Of a DNA stretch of 64,000 bases, positions 1 through 8,221 are shown one piece after another; the first letter of the stretch is position 1; every line of letters begins with the position of its first letter. The position numbers were made by a program, and so were the translations under genes. Source of the DNA: Limnohabitans sp. Jir72 (GTDB taxonomy: Bacteria > Pseudomonadota > Gammaproteobacteria > Burkholderiales > Burkholderiaceae_C); contig NZ_NESC01000013.1 of the NCBI RefSeq assembly GCF_003063575.1, forward strand, positions 1-64,000, written 5' to 3'. Below the pieces are notes generated by a model, which had not been told where the DNA came from, did no database searches, and saw nothing but the letters and a program-made list of their open reading frames with translations.

Positions 1-32
1 GCCAGATCGATGCCTACTGTTGTAACCTTCAT
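1..32 (-). CDS. IS110-family transposase, N-terminal codons only (runs off left edge)
   Basis: Reading the minus strand from an ATG at 32 gives MKVTTVGIDLA, the characteristic opening of IS110-family transposases, whose RuvC-like DEDD nuclease domain begins with this G-I-D-L-A strand carrying the first catalytic Asp. Only 10 full codons lie in the window, so integrity cannot be judged. The family assignment rests on this short but distinctive start and on the element-like sequence just upstream. Confidence 0.65.
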   Translation of the reverse strand, partial: MKVTTVGIDL

Positions 33-113
33 GTCGGACGCTCCTGTCTGTTCAAGTGGTTGATTTGCATCTCCACTTTGGCACATTTCGATGCCGTGTA
101 GGTGGGAGCGTCC
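1..113 (-). mobile_element. IS110-type insertion sequence, 5' end (partial)
   Basis: The stretch upstream of the transposase start carries a 9-bp inverted repeat, GGACGCTCC at 36-44 and GGAGCGTCC at 105-113, separated by 60 bp. IS110-type elements carry a non-coding end that can encode a structured guide (bridge) RNA. Whether this short segment does so is inference. The exact element boundary is unknown; I place it at the outer repeat arm. Confidence 0.5.
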
Positions 114-162
114 ATCCCATTGCTTACCAAAAACAAGCCAAAAGCTGATCCCCCGATCTTGC

Positions 163-272
163 GGACACACCCCGTGCGCGATCGCTTGCAGACGCCCATG
201 CAAAACATCGCCCACAGGGGTGGGCTCCTACAAAAACGCATCTCTGCGTAGGAGCGCACCACGTGCGCGATG
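163..272. repeat. REP-like palindrome cluster (three units)
   Basis: Three related units occur: a partial one at about 163-183 with the CCGTGCGCGAT end, a unit at 206-231 (CATCGCCCACAGGGGTGGGC then TCCTAC), and a unit at 248-272 in the opposite orientation (GTAGGAGCGCACCACGTGCG then CGATG). The last two form a head-to-head pair typical of REP/BIME structures. The same core recurs at 18055, 18115 and 19591. Confidence 0.75.
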
Positions 273-325
273 TCTTGCAAGCCGAGATGACATTGGCGGT
301 ACTGACCTGCCCCCTCTGGCCGCAC

Positions 326-352
326 CAAAGAAAAAGCCGCCCAAAGGCGGCT
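326..352 (-). terminator. Rho-independent terminator (minus strand)
   Basis: The stem GCCGCC/GGCGGC with a CAAA loop (336-351) is followed on the minus strand by TTTTTCTTTG. It is the first convincing terminator downstream of the polysaccharide locus, although the transposase remnant lies in between, so it may originally have ended the insertion-sequence gene. Confidence 0.7.
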
Positions 353-383
353 CTGACAAAACAATTGAGGTCAGCCCCCAGAG

Positions 384-680
384 CTAGATCACGTCCTCGT
401 CGCTCTCGTTGAACGCATACTTGAGGTACAACAGCGCCACCGTCAGCCGGGTCGGGATACACGGACGGACGACGGTAAAGACGCCGCCGTCGACAACAAA
501 AGAGATCGGGCCAAACAAGTCCTATTTTTCAATCTTCTTGCCGGCCTTGACCTGAAGAGCCCAGAGTTTTGCAGGGGAAGCTTCGATTTCTTGCCAGGGT
601 AGTCGGTTGGCCAGAACCGCCAGCGGGTGGTGCAAGTCGATCATCTGATCCAGACGGTTTGGCAAAAAGTCATCTGTCAT
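384..680 (-). pseudogene. IS5-type transposase N-terminal remnant
   Basis: From the ATG at 680 the minus strand reads MTDDFLPNRLDQMIDLHHPL, the usual N-terminus of IS5-family (IS1182/IS5-like) transposases. It continues with WQEIEASPAKLWALQVKAGKKIEK, then an in-frame TAG at 522-524. The frame then resumes with DLFGPISFVVDGG and TRLTVALLYLKYAFNESDED before a second stop at 384-386. The catalytic DDE domain is missing. One stop inside the domain plus C-terminal loss marks it as dead. No encoded function is expected. Confidence 0.8.
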
Positions 681-828
681 GGCGCCGCTTTCAAAAACTC
701 CAAGAAAACAGCCGTCATTGAATTTCTATTTGAGAGTACTGACCATCCGTATTCATCTCAACTCACCTGCATTCATGAGGCTTGCAAGGGTTTTGCAGGG
801 ACGAAAATACATTAGCAAGTCCAGCCAC
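681..828. other. Short gene-free stretch behind the epimerase gene
   Basis: This 148-bp stretch separates the stop codon of the epimerase gene from the transposase remnant. It probably includes the left end of the decayed insertion sequence. No ORF with recognisable content, hairpin or repeat stands out. Confidence 0.5.
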
Positions 829-1788
829 TCATGCAGTGAAGGGCAAGGGCGCATTGCTGTTCAGATAATCCTTAGCCCACGCCCAGGTTTTCGCCAAGCC
901 TTCATCAAAGTTCGTTGCAGGACGCCATTCCGATCGATATGTCAGTCGAGCGGAGCTCAACACGTTGGCTGCTACATCAAATGGCCTTGGTTGCTCAATC
1001 TGGACTATGAGCTTCCGGCCGTCAGCTGCCGCCAAGGCACCAATGTGATCTAACACCGTTCGATTGTCGAGACCAATACCGGTACCAATGTTGTAGATCT
1101 CGCCCGGCTCGCCAGCGTCCAGAGCAGCCGCAATTCCTGAAACCAAGTCGTCTATATAGATGTAGTCCCGAATCGTGCCTCGATCACCAAATATCTTAAT
1201 TGACTTGCCGGCCAGGGCAGCAAACAAGGCTGTAGCCACGAAGCCCTGACCCTGTCCACCAATCTGGTCGGGCCCATAAGGATTGCCGGGCCGCACGGCG
1301 ACGAATGGCAGCTCACGCAGGCGGCTGTACATCAAACCGTATTTTTCAATGGACAGTTTGGTAATGCCATAAGGAGATACTGGATTTGTAGGATGCGATT
1401 CGTCGATGGGCAGGTATCCCGGGTTGCCGTAAACAGTGCCGCCCGAGGACACGAACACCACCTTGCGCATCGGTCGCTCACTGGCCATCTTGATCAAAGC
1501 AACGTTGAAAGGCAAGTTGGCGAGAACGTCGAAGACCGGATCTTCGAAGGAAGTTTTTGGCACAGTCGAATAGGCAAGATCGATGATCTCGTCACACTCA
1601 TCCATCAGGAATTGCAGCGCATTGAGGTCATTAGGGTCGAGCTGGACATAACGCACGTTGTCGGGTGGCGGGAAACGTGCTTTCGGGCTTCGCCCAGCAA
1701 CGATGATCTGCCGTCCTTTCCTGGCTAAGAAGCGAACCAGATGCGATCCTACAAAACCGCCGCCGCCAACTACAAGACATGCTCTCAT
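829..1788 (-). CDS. NAD-dependent epimerase/dehydratase (SDR, GalE/WbjB-like)
   Basis: This 319-aa extended short-chain dehydrogenase probably converts an NDP-sugar (epimerase or dehydratase) for the polysaccharide locus. An N-terminal Rossmann glycine motif GGGGFVG lies at residues 8-14. The catalytic Ser/Tyr/Lys set is visible as FVSSGGTVYG and SPYGITK, with NPYGPDQ and DYIYIDD typical of UDP-hexose epimerases. The start overlaps the stop of the upstream glycosyltransferase by 4 nt, so it is the distal gene of the operon. The substrate cannot be read from sequence; UDP-glucose/galactose is the commonest for such proteins. Confidence 0.8.
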   Translation of the reverse strand: MRACLVVGGGGFVGSHLVRFLARKGRQIIVAGRSPKARFPPPDNVRYVQLDPNDLNALQFLMDECDEIIDLAYSTVPKTSFEDPVFDVLANLPFNVALIKMASERPMRKVVFVSSGGTVYGNPGYLPIDESHPTNPVSPYGITKLSIEKYGLMYSRLRELPFVAVRPGNPYGPDQIGGQGQGFVATALFAALAGKSIKIFGDRGTIRDYIYIDDLVSGIAAALDAGEPGEIYNIGTGIGLDNRTVLDHIGALAAADGRKLIVQIEQPRPFDVAANVLSSARLTYRSEWRPATNFDEGLAKTWAWAKDYLNSNAPLPFTA

Positions 1789-2747
1789 GCCAAGATCCTT
1801 TTGAGCTTGCGCGCCGTGTTTAGCAGGGCGCTGGGTAGATGTCTTTGCAGGCAGCGGGAACTCACGAATGATGCTAGGCGAGCATGCTCATCTGCGAATT
1901 CTTCGGTCCAGCTTGTCGGTTCGCCAGCTATGGCGACGGCGAGATCTTGCAGCATATCGAGGGCCTTTCTACACGACAACGAAGGGCCACCGTCGACCCC
2001 GTGATAAAGCATGCTCAATGCTTTGCATTGGTCTCCGGTATAAGCTGAACCTAGTGCGCGCGTCATGTTTTCGATGGATATCCGCAGCACATTGCGCTGG
2101 AATGGGCTCACACCTGTGCGCGACATGCTGCCGGCAACTTCGCGGTAAGCCGTCAAAACCTCCGCGATATTGCCAACTTCGAAATAGGCGGCCAAGTTTG
2201 ACCACAGTGCGTAGTCCTCCGGCGGCTGCAAGGACTTGTCCTCGCAATAGCCGCCAACCTGTAACACGGCTGCCCTGCGCAGCATCATCGATGAGTGTAC
2301 GAAAGGGTTGTCGAACATCAGATTCAGGCCCAAGGCCGCGTTTCCGAGCGCGTGTTTGTGATGCCGACCCGTGAAGACATCGTCTTCACGAATCTCCGCC
2401 CAGGTTCCAACAGCTGCGCAGCCAGGGTTCGCATCCATATAGAGAACCTGTCGAGCCAGCCTCTCCGGGTGCATCCAGTCATCTTGATCCTGGCGTGCAA
2501 CAAGCGGTGCAACAGCGAGTTTGAGACCGATATTCAGCGTGGCCGCCAATCCGTGGTTGGCCTGGCGATGTGCCTTGATACGGGGATCGGAAAATCGAGT
2601 TATGAGATCCCAAGAATTATCCTTCGAGCCATCGTCAATCACGACCAGTTCGAAGTCCGTATAGCTTTGGTCAAGCACGCAGCTGATCGCCCCCTCCAGC
2701 CATGGTGCACCGTTGTAGACGGGGAGTACGACGCTTATGGTTGGCAT
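1785..2747 (-). CDS. Glycosyltransferase family 2
   Basis: This 320-aa inverting GT-A glycosyltransferase would transfer a sugar to the growing lipid-linked repeat unit at the cytoplasmic face. The opening ISVVLPVYNGAPWLEGAISC and VVIDDGSKDNS are classic GT2 nucleotide-binding motifs, and RQDQDDWMHPERL supplies the DxD-type metal site near residues 92-98. EDYALW later resembles the ED catalytic-base motif. It overlaps the epimerase gene by 4 nt and follows an acyltransferase gene with a 45-nt gap. Donor and acceptor are unknown. Confidence 0.85.
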   Translation of the reverse strand: MPTISVVLPVYNGAPWLEGAISCVLDQSYTDFELVVIDDGSKDNSWDLITRFSDPRIKAHRQANHGLAATLNIGLKLAVAPLVARQDQDDWMHPERLARQVLYMDANPGCAAVGTWAEIREDDVFTGRHHKHALGNAALGLNLMFDNPFVHSSMMLRRAAVLQVGGYCEDKSLQPPEDYALWSNLAAYFEVGNIAEVLTAYREVAGSMSRTGVSPFQRNVLRISIENMTRALGSAYTGDQCKALSMLYHGVDGGPSLSCRKALDMLQDLAVAIAGEPTSWTEEFADEHARLASFVSSRCLQRHLPSALLNTARKLKRILA

Positions 2748-2792
2748 ATTGCTCTGTATTGGATGCTTTTCGTCCGCATGTTGATTGGGTTT

Positions 2793-3887
2793 TCAGGGGC
2801 GGACCCGGATTGGCAGACGACCATCACGCATCTTGTCCCTGATTTGTTCCACCCGCCGCTCTAGCAGCTTATTTAGGATCATCGCGAATCCGGTCGATAG
2901 CAGCAGGTTCAACATTGTCTGAATCAGGGCTCCGGGCTCCCAGTGCAACATGCGCAGGACAACGCCGACAAGAAGGATCATCAAGATGTGACCGATGTAG
3001 ATGGGATAACTCAGGTCGCCGAGTCGCTTGTCAAACTCCGATCGCGATTGGTAAAGAAAAGCCAGCGGAACTAGCGCGACAAATAAGGCCATCAATGCAA
3101 CAGTCTTGACGGCGTCGTGCAAGGGCAGAAACGAATACATGCAGATCAGTATCGCAAGAGTGCTGACAGCCAGCTTGTTCGCGCGCGCTTGCTGCGCAGG
3201 AGCTGCCAGCCGACGCTGCCATGTCGACAGCCCCCAACGGTTGGCAAGTGCACCTAAGAGAAAAAGCGACAGTTCAGCGGGAAAGAACCGGTAGGACCAG
3301 GGGTCTACCTCGCTCAGCCCCAGATAGAACAAAATGCCCCTAACCATGAGTGACAGCAGCAATGCGGCGATGAGGATTCGATCGCTTCTCAGGAGGAACG
3401 GAGCCAGCAGATAGAAGCTAAGTTCGACCCCCAAGGTCCAAGCTTGGGGAATGAGGAGCCCAGTGTACAGCGGTGGTTGCGACTGATTGAAGTTGACAGC
3501 GAATGAGAGGGCTCCGTCATGTATAGCACCGAACATCACCCAGTCCTGGCCGAAGATAGTGGTGTTGACTAACGCCATCAGCCCGCCTGCCCACGGACCG
3601 GCTTGTCGGTAGAACTCAAGGAAAGCCGAGTGCGTTAGCAGAGCTGGAACCAACGACAACAAGGCTACCACGACGTAGGTCGGATAGATTCGCAGTGCAC
3701 GGTTGATGTAGAACCGCCCCGGTTGCTGGTAGTTTGTATTTGTACGGAGGACGTGAGCGATCAGGAAGCCCGAGATCACATAAAACAATTGAACTGCGTT
3801 GCGCCCACCGACCAATGCAACGCCATTGTTCCATGGCGAATGCGCGAAGACGACGCTAAATGCGAGTAGTGTTCGAATCAGACCCAT
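2793..3887 (-). CDS. Acyltransferase 3 family membrane protein (first of a tandem pair)
   Basis: This 364-aa multi-span membrane protein of the OafA/NodX acyltransferase-3 family likely adds O-acetyl (or another acyl) groups to the polysaccharide. The N-terminal helix contains the conserved His in FSVVFAHS, followed by FYVISGFLIAHV and FYINRALRIYPTY, which match the family's R/H catalytic region. About ten hydrophobic segments are visible. The N-terminus begins right at the first helix, so it is slightly short. The second acyltransferase gene ends 5 nt upstream. Confidence 0.85.
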   Translation of the reverse strand: MGLIRTLLAFSVVFAHSPWNNGVALVGGRNAVQLFYVISGFLIAHVLRTNTNYQQPGRFYINRALRIYPTYVVVALLSLVPALLTHSAFLEFYRQAGPWAGGLMALVNTTIFGQDWVMFGAIHDGALSFAVNFNQSQPPLYTGLLIPQAWTLGVELSFYLLAPFLLRSDRILIAALLLSLMVRGILFYLGLSEVDPWSYRFFPAELSLFLLGALANRWGLSTWQRRLAAPAQQARANKLAVSTLAILICMYSFLPLHDAVKTVALMALFVALVPLAFLYQSRSEFDKRLGDLSYPIYIGHILMILLVGVVLRMLHWEPGALIQTMLNLLLSTGFAMILNKLLERRVEQIRDKMRDGRLPIRVRP

Positions 3888-3892
3888 ACGGT

Positions 3893-4951
3893 TCAGCCCT
3901 CTCTCTGGGCCAGTCTACGGGATGCGGCGTGTCTGCTGCCAAACATCAGGCTTGCCAGGGTCGAGTTGAGCTTGATTGCCCACGTGCAGCAAAGCGCTCC
4001 GGCTAAACTGGTGATGAAGACCAGGGCTACGCGTGCCTGATCAGGCAACGGTGGTGAGGCCAGGATGGCCACCGCCGCCGCCAGGAAGTAGATATGCGTG
4101 GCATAGATCTCCAGGGAAATCCGGCCCAGCCGGCTGAGAGTCTGCAATCGGATCCTGTGCGCAAACGAGTTGAACAAGCTGAATGTGGCCAGGATGGCTA
4201 GAAAAGCTGTCAGGTAACTGAAGGCACGAAGCGCGATCATCGCTCCTACGCTTGGTAACGATGCGAGATACGGTGAAAGCGGACTGGAACCAGTCCTCAC
4301 CCATAGCGGAAGCGCCGTTAAGAACAGCAGTCCGCACGCTAGGGCGAAGGTCGGGCGCAAACGCTCGGCGCCATTTGCTTTGCGAAAGGCGATGCCGACC
4401 AAAAAGAATGGAAGGTGCCAGCACAGTAACTTCAGTCCAAGCAGGTTCCAATCAGGTCTAACGATCGCTAATGCGCTGAGGATTAACCAAAGCCCCCAGG
4501 CTGTAGCCATTGCTGACTTTGGGGCAAAACTCCTGCTGATCAGCACGACCAAATTGATTAGATACAGCACCCAGAGGAACCATAGACCACCCGCATCGGG
4601 AGCGGAGAGCACACGGACCACGAAAGCTTGAGCTGTTACGGGCATTGGCCCAAGCGATACCCAGACAAACGTGACGGGTAGCCAACAGATAAAAGGCAAG
4701 AGCAGTGATCGTGACTTGAGACGTAGCTCCTCGTAGGCAGACCGTTTCGCGCCGGAATAGACAAAGCCGCTGATGAACATGAACAGCGGCATGTGGAACG
4801 AGTAGATCAACCGGTACAGGGGGGCATCATCCGGTGCAGCCAGCGTGTATTGCAGCGCGTGCCCGAGCACTACGATGGCGATCGCGAAGCCCCGCAGGGC
4901 ATCAATGAAATCAAGACGGGGGGCAGCGCTCGGGTGGGGTAAAAGGTTCAT
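3893..4951 (-). CDS. Acyltransferase 3 family membrane protein (second of the pair)
   Basis: This second membrane acyltransferase has about 352 aa. RLDFIDALRGFAIAIVVLGH carries the family RG and His signature in helix 1, and SFHMPLFMFISGFVYS the following motif. It resembles WecH/OatA-type O-acetyltransferases more than its neighbour, so the two are not recent duplicates. I chose the ATG at 4951 over an in-frame TTG at 4960. It probably modifies a different sugar or position from its neighbour. It sits 38 nt after a glycosyltransferase gene. Confidence 0.85.
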   Translation of the reverse strand: MNLLPHPSAAPRLDFIDALRGFAIAIVVLGHALQYTLAAPDDAPLYRLIYSFHMPLFMFISGFVYSGAKRSAYEELRLKSRSLLLPFICWLPVTFVWVSLGPMPVTAQAFVVRVLSAPDAGGLWFLWVLYLINLVVLISRSFAPKSAMATAWGLWLILSALAIVRPDWNLLGLKLLCWHLPFFLVGIAFRKANGAERLRPTFALACGLLFLTALPLWVRTGSSPLSPYLASLPSVGAMIALRAFSYLTAFLAILATFSLFNSFAHRIRLQTLSRLGRISLEIYATHIYFLAAAVAILASPPLPDQARVALVFITSLAGALCCTWAIKLNSTLASLMFGSRHAASRRLAQREG

Positions 4952-4989
4952 TTGGGACAATTGTCTGGTGGCCGGGCCACCGGGGGATC

Positions 4990-6144
4990 TCAGAACAAGG
5001 ACAGGTAACTTTGAGCGACGATGCCGTTCGAATATTCATCAAGAACCATCCTTCGGGCATTGATTCCCAATTGCTTGATTTCAGCAGAAGGCATCTGCAG
5101 CACTCTTGCCATGCAATCCGCGAGCGAATGTGTGCTTCTGGGGGCGAAGGTGAATCCGGTCCGATCGTTTCGCACGATCTCGCGGCAGCCTGGGACGTCG
5201 GACGCAATCATCGGACACTCCATTGCAGCTGCCTCCAGTAGGATTCTTGACAGCCCCTCCCGATAGCTGGGCAAAACAATGCAGTCCGCATCAGCAATCC
5301 AGGGGCGCACATCATTAGAAGGTCCATGGAAGAAAATTAATCCTTCGGCCGCCCATTCATCTAACTGCTGCCTGCGGATGGCGGACGGATTGTCCCAATC
5401 GGCGAAACCAACCACATGCATCTCGAATGCTAATCCCGAACGGAACAGGCTTCTCGTTGCTTCGATCAACTCCAGAAATCCCTTTTCCGCAAGTATCCTG
5501 CCGCAGTAGAGGAATCGGAACGGGCGCGTCGAGTTGCCGACGGCTGCAGGACGGGGCGCGAAATGCTGCACATCGATACCCTCCCCCGGAATAATCCTTG
5601 CCCTGTCGGCGTCGACGATGCCAGATTCAACGAAGAAGTCGAGGTCGCTCTCGTTCAGGAAGAATACTGTGCGAGCCCGCACGCAGGCGATCTTGTAAAG
5701 CGCAATCGCCACATTAGTCACCCATGACTTATTGATGAATACGCTTCCCATCCCCGTGATTGTGGGCACGTGGGTGATGTTGAGCAGCCTGCAGGCGATG
5801 CCGCAGTAGATGACGCTCTTGATCGTGAAGGAGAAGACGAATGCGGGGCGGAGTGCTTTGAGAACGGTATGGATCTCTCGTGCGCACTGCGCTTCGACCA
5901 GTGGGTTTGTGCCCTTGCTGTTGATCGGTATCTCAATAAATTTTGCCCCCAAGGCTTCGAGTCCTTCCGACTCGGGCGCTGGAGGGGCTAGAACAGTGAC
6001 TGCGTGCCCATGTCTGAGCAGCGCCAGGATTAAGTCCTTTCGAAAGTTCAACATTCCCCAAGCGGTATTGCCGCAGAGGACGAGTTTGCGCTGGCCTGCA
6101 TGGTTCTTTTCCCCGAAGGTTTCGTTTTGTGTGGAACCGTGCAT
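4990..6144 (-). CDS. Glycosyltransferase family 4 (GT-B fold)
   Basis: This 384-aa retaining glycosyltransferase has a basic N-terminal start (KLVLCGNTAWGMLNFRKDLI) typical of PglA/WbpX-like enzymes acting on undecaprenyl-linked sugars. The C-terminal donor domain has FRFLYCGRILAEKGFLELIE, followed by PSYREGLSRILLEAAAMECP, which contains the E-x7-E motif of GT4. Its ATG shares one base with the stop of the preceding GT2 gene, so translation is probably coupled. Donor specificity is unknown. Confidence 0.85.
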   Translation of the reverse strand: MHGSTQNETFGEKNHAGQRKLVLCGNTAWGMLNFRKDLILALLRHGHAVTVLAPPAPESEGLEALGAKFIEIPINSKGTNPLVEAQCAREIHTVLKALRPAFVFSFTIKSVIYCGIACRLLNITHVPTITGMGSVFINKSWVTNVAIALYKIACVRARTVFFLNESDLDFFVESGIVDADRARIIPGEGIDVQHFAPRPAAVGNSTRPFRFLYCGRILAEKGFLELIEATRSLFRSGLAFEMHVVGFADWDNPSAIRRQQLDEWAAEGLIFFHGPSNDVRPWIADADCIVLPSYREGLSRILLEAAAMECPMIASDVPGCREIVRNDRTGFTFAPRSTHSLADCMARVLQMPSAEIKQLGINARRMVLDEYSNGIVAQSYLSLF

Positions 6145-6956
6145 TACGACGAGGTCTTTCTATTGAGCCGGTTACGCAGAGGCATAACGATGGCCTTGGT
6201 GCTGGCGATCAACCAACCGAGTGCGCCATACATCGACGGCGCGAGCAGCAGCTCGCGATGCCAGTGCGCCGCCGCCTCGGCATAGCCGAGACGCGAGCGG
6301 CTGACCTGGCCTTCATGCATGCGGTAGCGCAGGAGCGGTTCTCGGATGTTGGTGAGGCGTGCTCCAGAACGGATCGCCCGCATCCACAGGTCGAGGTCTT
6401 CTGACACATAGCCGCCGAGGTACCCGCGCATCTTCAGCAGGAAACTGCGGCTAAACGCCACCGTCGGATGCGCGATCGGGTTCGAGAAAAGCAACATCCG
6501 GCGGATACCTGCGGGGTCGCTGGGCGGAGTGAACTGGCCGATGACGTGGTTCTGCGCGTCGATCAACGTGGCCCACGAGCCGATGACGTCGTGCTCGCCG
6601 ATTGCGATGACCTCCATCAGGCGTTCGAAGCGGTGCGGCTCGCACACGTCGTCCGCATCCATGCGAATGAACCAGTCACCGCGTGCCTGTTCAGTCAGGT
6701 AGTTCAGTGTGAAGGCTAACTGCGGCATTTGCGTGCGGAAGATCCGCACGCGTGGGTCTTGTGCAATTCCACATAGTTCTTCGTGAAATTCGTCACTGCA
6801 GGCATTTGCCCCGATCAGGAACTCAAAATTGGAGTACGTCTGTTTGAGAACACTATCGATGGCTTCTCGCAGGTGCGGATTTGTGCGATTGACGCAAAAG
6901 ATCACGCTTATTGCTACCGTGCCGGACCGAGGGGTGCTGGCAGGATGGGAGGTCAT
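6144..6956 (-). CDS. Glycosyltransferase family 2
   Basis: This 270-aa GT-A enzyme has AISVIFCVNRTNPHLREAID at the start, the GT2 metal motif in WFIRMDADDVCEPHRF, and EDLDLWMRAI as probable catalytic-base region. It overlaps the wzy-like gene by 4 nt upstream and the GT4 gene by 1 nt downstream, so it belongs to the tightest part of the operon. It resembles chondroitin/LPS-type GT2 enzymes, but no substrate can be assigned. Confidence 0.85.
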   Translation of the reverse strand: MTSHPASTPRSGTVAISVIFCVNRTNPHLREAIDSVLKQTYSNFEFLIGANACSDEFHEELCGIAQDPRVRIFRTQMPQLAFTLNYLTEQARGDWFIRMDADDVCEPHRFERLMEVIAIGEHDVIGSWATLIDAQNHVIGQFTPPSDPAGIRRMLLFSNPIAHPTVAFSRSFLLKMRGYLGGYVSEDLDLWMRAIRSGARLTNIREPLLRYRMHEGQVSRSRLGYAEAAAHWHRELLLAPSMYGALGWLIASTKAIVMPLRNRLNRKTSS

Positions 6957-8221
6957 GGCTGCAGAACGTAACTTGGGCTAGTGAAACTGTCCGGCTCTGC
7001 GAGCGGTGGCGCGCGATCAATCATCCTGTATCCTACTACGATGATCACGGTGAACATGAGGGCAACCCGCAGGCAGTTCTTGCGAATCCGTGTAGGGCTG
7101 CTGGAGAACACGGCCACGGCATAGGGAAACACGGGCATCAGGTAGCGCGGTTGAACGAACAGGGACACGCTGACCATGAACCAGGCCGAGACTGCCAAGG
7201 CAGCGCAAAGCAGCAATGGTGACCTTGCAGATTTGCTGGTGAGAAGGACCGCTATGCAGGCAGGAATGCAGACCAGCGAAATTAGTCCGGCGATCCAGTA
7301 CGCCCAGCCTATCCAATAGGTGCCACCCGTCGTCTCGTAGATCGGAAATAGCGCCAAGGAAGTGAGGTTGTAGACTAGGCGCAGACCGAACATCGCTAGG
7401 CCACCGATCGGTGAAAAGGGATCGAGACCTAGTAAATCCGCCAATGCGCCAACCGCCAGGTTCCCCGTCTCCAACAACTGGAATCCTTCGTTGTTACGAC
7501 TCAAGATGGGTACAAGATTCGCAAGGATACCGAACAGCGCAGCGACCAATGCACAGACAATGCAGGCGATCAATGCGTAGGATTTGGACCGGAATTGCAG
7601 GATCAGCAGCAGCAATGTGCTGCCCATGAGGAACGCCCCATAGCCATCCCGGAACATGAACACAGCGACACCGGTCAAGGCGGCGGCTAATGGCCAACTC
7701 GCTCGCCTTTCAGAAACGATCTTGAAATAAATCAAGGTCAGCAGCAACAGCGGTATCTCCTTATTCGGTCCGACCATGGCGAGCGCGAGATAAGGATTGC
7801 CGAGCACGCCCACGATGGACCACACTGGCAATTGAAACTTGTCGATGAACTGTTGGGTATAGATTTTGGTAGCCCATGCCATCAGCGCCGCGTTCACGAG
7901 AAAGCACAAACTCGGATGCACGAGCCATGTCCAGCCGAAGAGCAGGCTGAGGCCGAGAAATTGGTTGTCGTCCTGATCAAGTCCGCCTGTTAGAGACAGG
8001 TTGTCGAAAGTGCGGGTGATGTTGATGACATCCGGAATCGGAATGCCGTTGTCGAGGCTGCCGGCGAAATTAATCTGCTGATAAAGCCAAGCGACAAGGC
8101 TGAGGGCCATGAAGGCGGCGAACCACGCCAGGGGCAGCTGACGCGAGCGAGGCGCGGGCTGTCCGACTGAGGGCACGGGAGGCATGGGCGACGTCCCCTG
8201 ATGCCGAGCGGTTGTTGTCAT
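6953..8221 (-). CDS. Multi-spanning membrane protein, candidate Wzy polymerase
   Basis: This 422-aa protein has about ten to twelve hydrophobic segments and a long periplasmic-type loop around FAGSLDNGIPIPDVINITRT. Wzy polymerases are poorly conserved in sequence, and the call rests on topology, length and position among glycosyltransferases in a locus that also holds Wzx, Wzz and Wza-like proteins but no other polymerase candidate. Charged residues in PNKEIPLL and RPRYLM-like loops would fit. It overlaps genes on both sides by 4 nt. Confidence 0.6.
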   Translation of the reverse strand: MTTTARHQGTSPMPPVPSVGQPAPRSRQLPLAWFAAFMALSLVAWLYQQINFAGSLDNGIPIPDVINITRTFDNLSLTGGLDQDDNQFLGLSLLFGWTWLVHPSLCFLVNAALMAWATKIYTQQFIDKFQLPVWSIVGVLGNPYLALAMVGPNKEIPLLLLTLIYFKIVSERRASWPLAAALTGVAVFMFRDGYGAFLMGSTLLLLILQFRSKSYALIACIVCALVAALFGILANLVPILSRNNEGFQLLETGNLAVGALADLLGLDPFSPIGGLAMFGLRLVYNLTSLALFPIYETTGGTYWIGWAYWIAGLISLVCIPACIAVLLTSKSARSPLLLCAALAVSAWFMVSVSLFVQPRYLMPVFPYAVAVFSSSPTRIRKNCLRVALMFTVIIVVGYRMIDRAPPLAEPDSFTSPSYVLQP

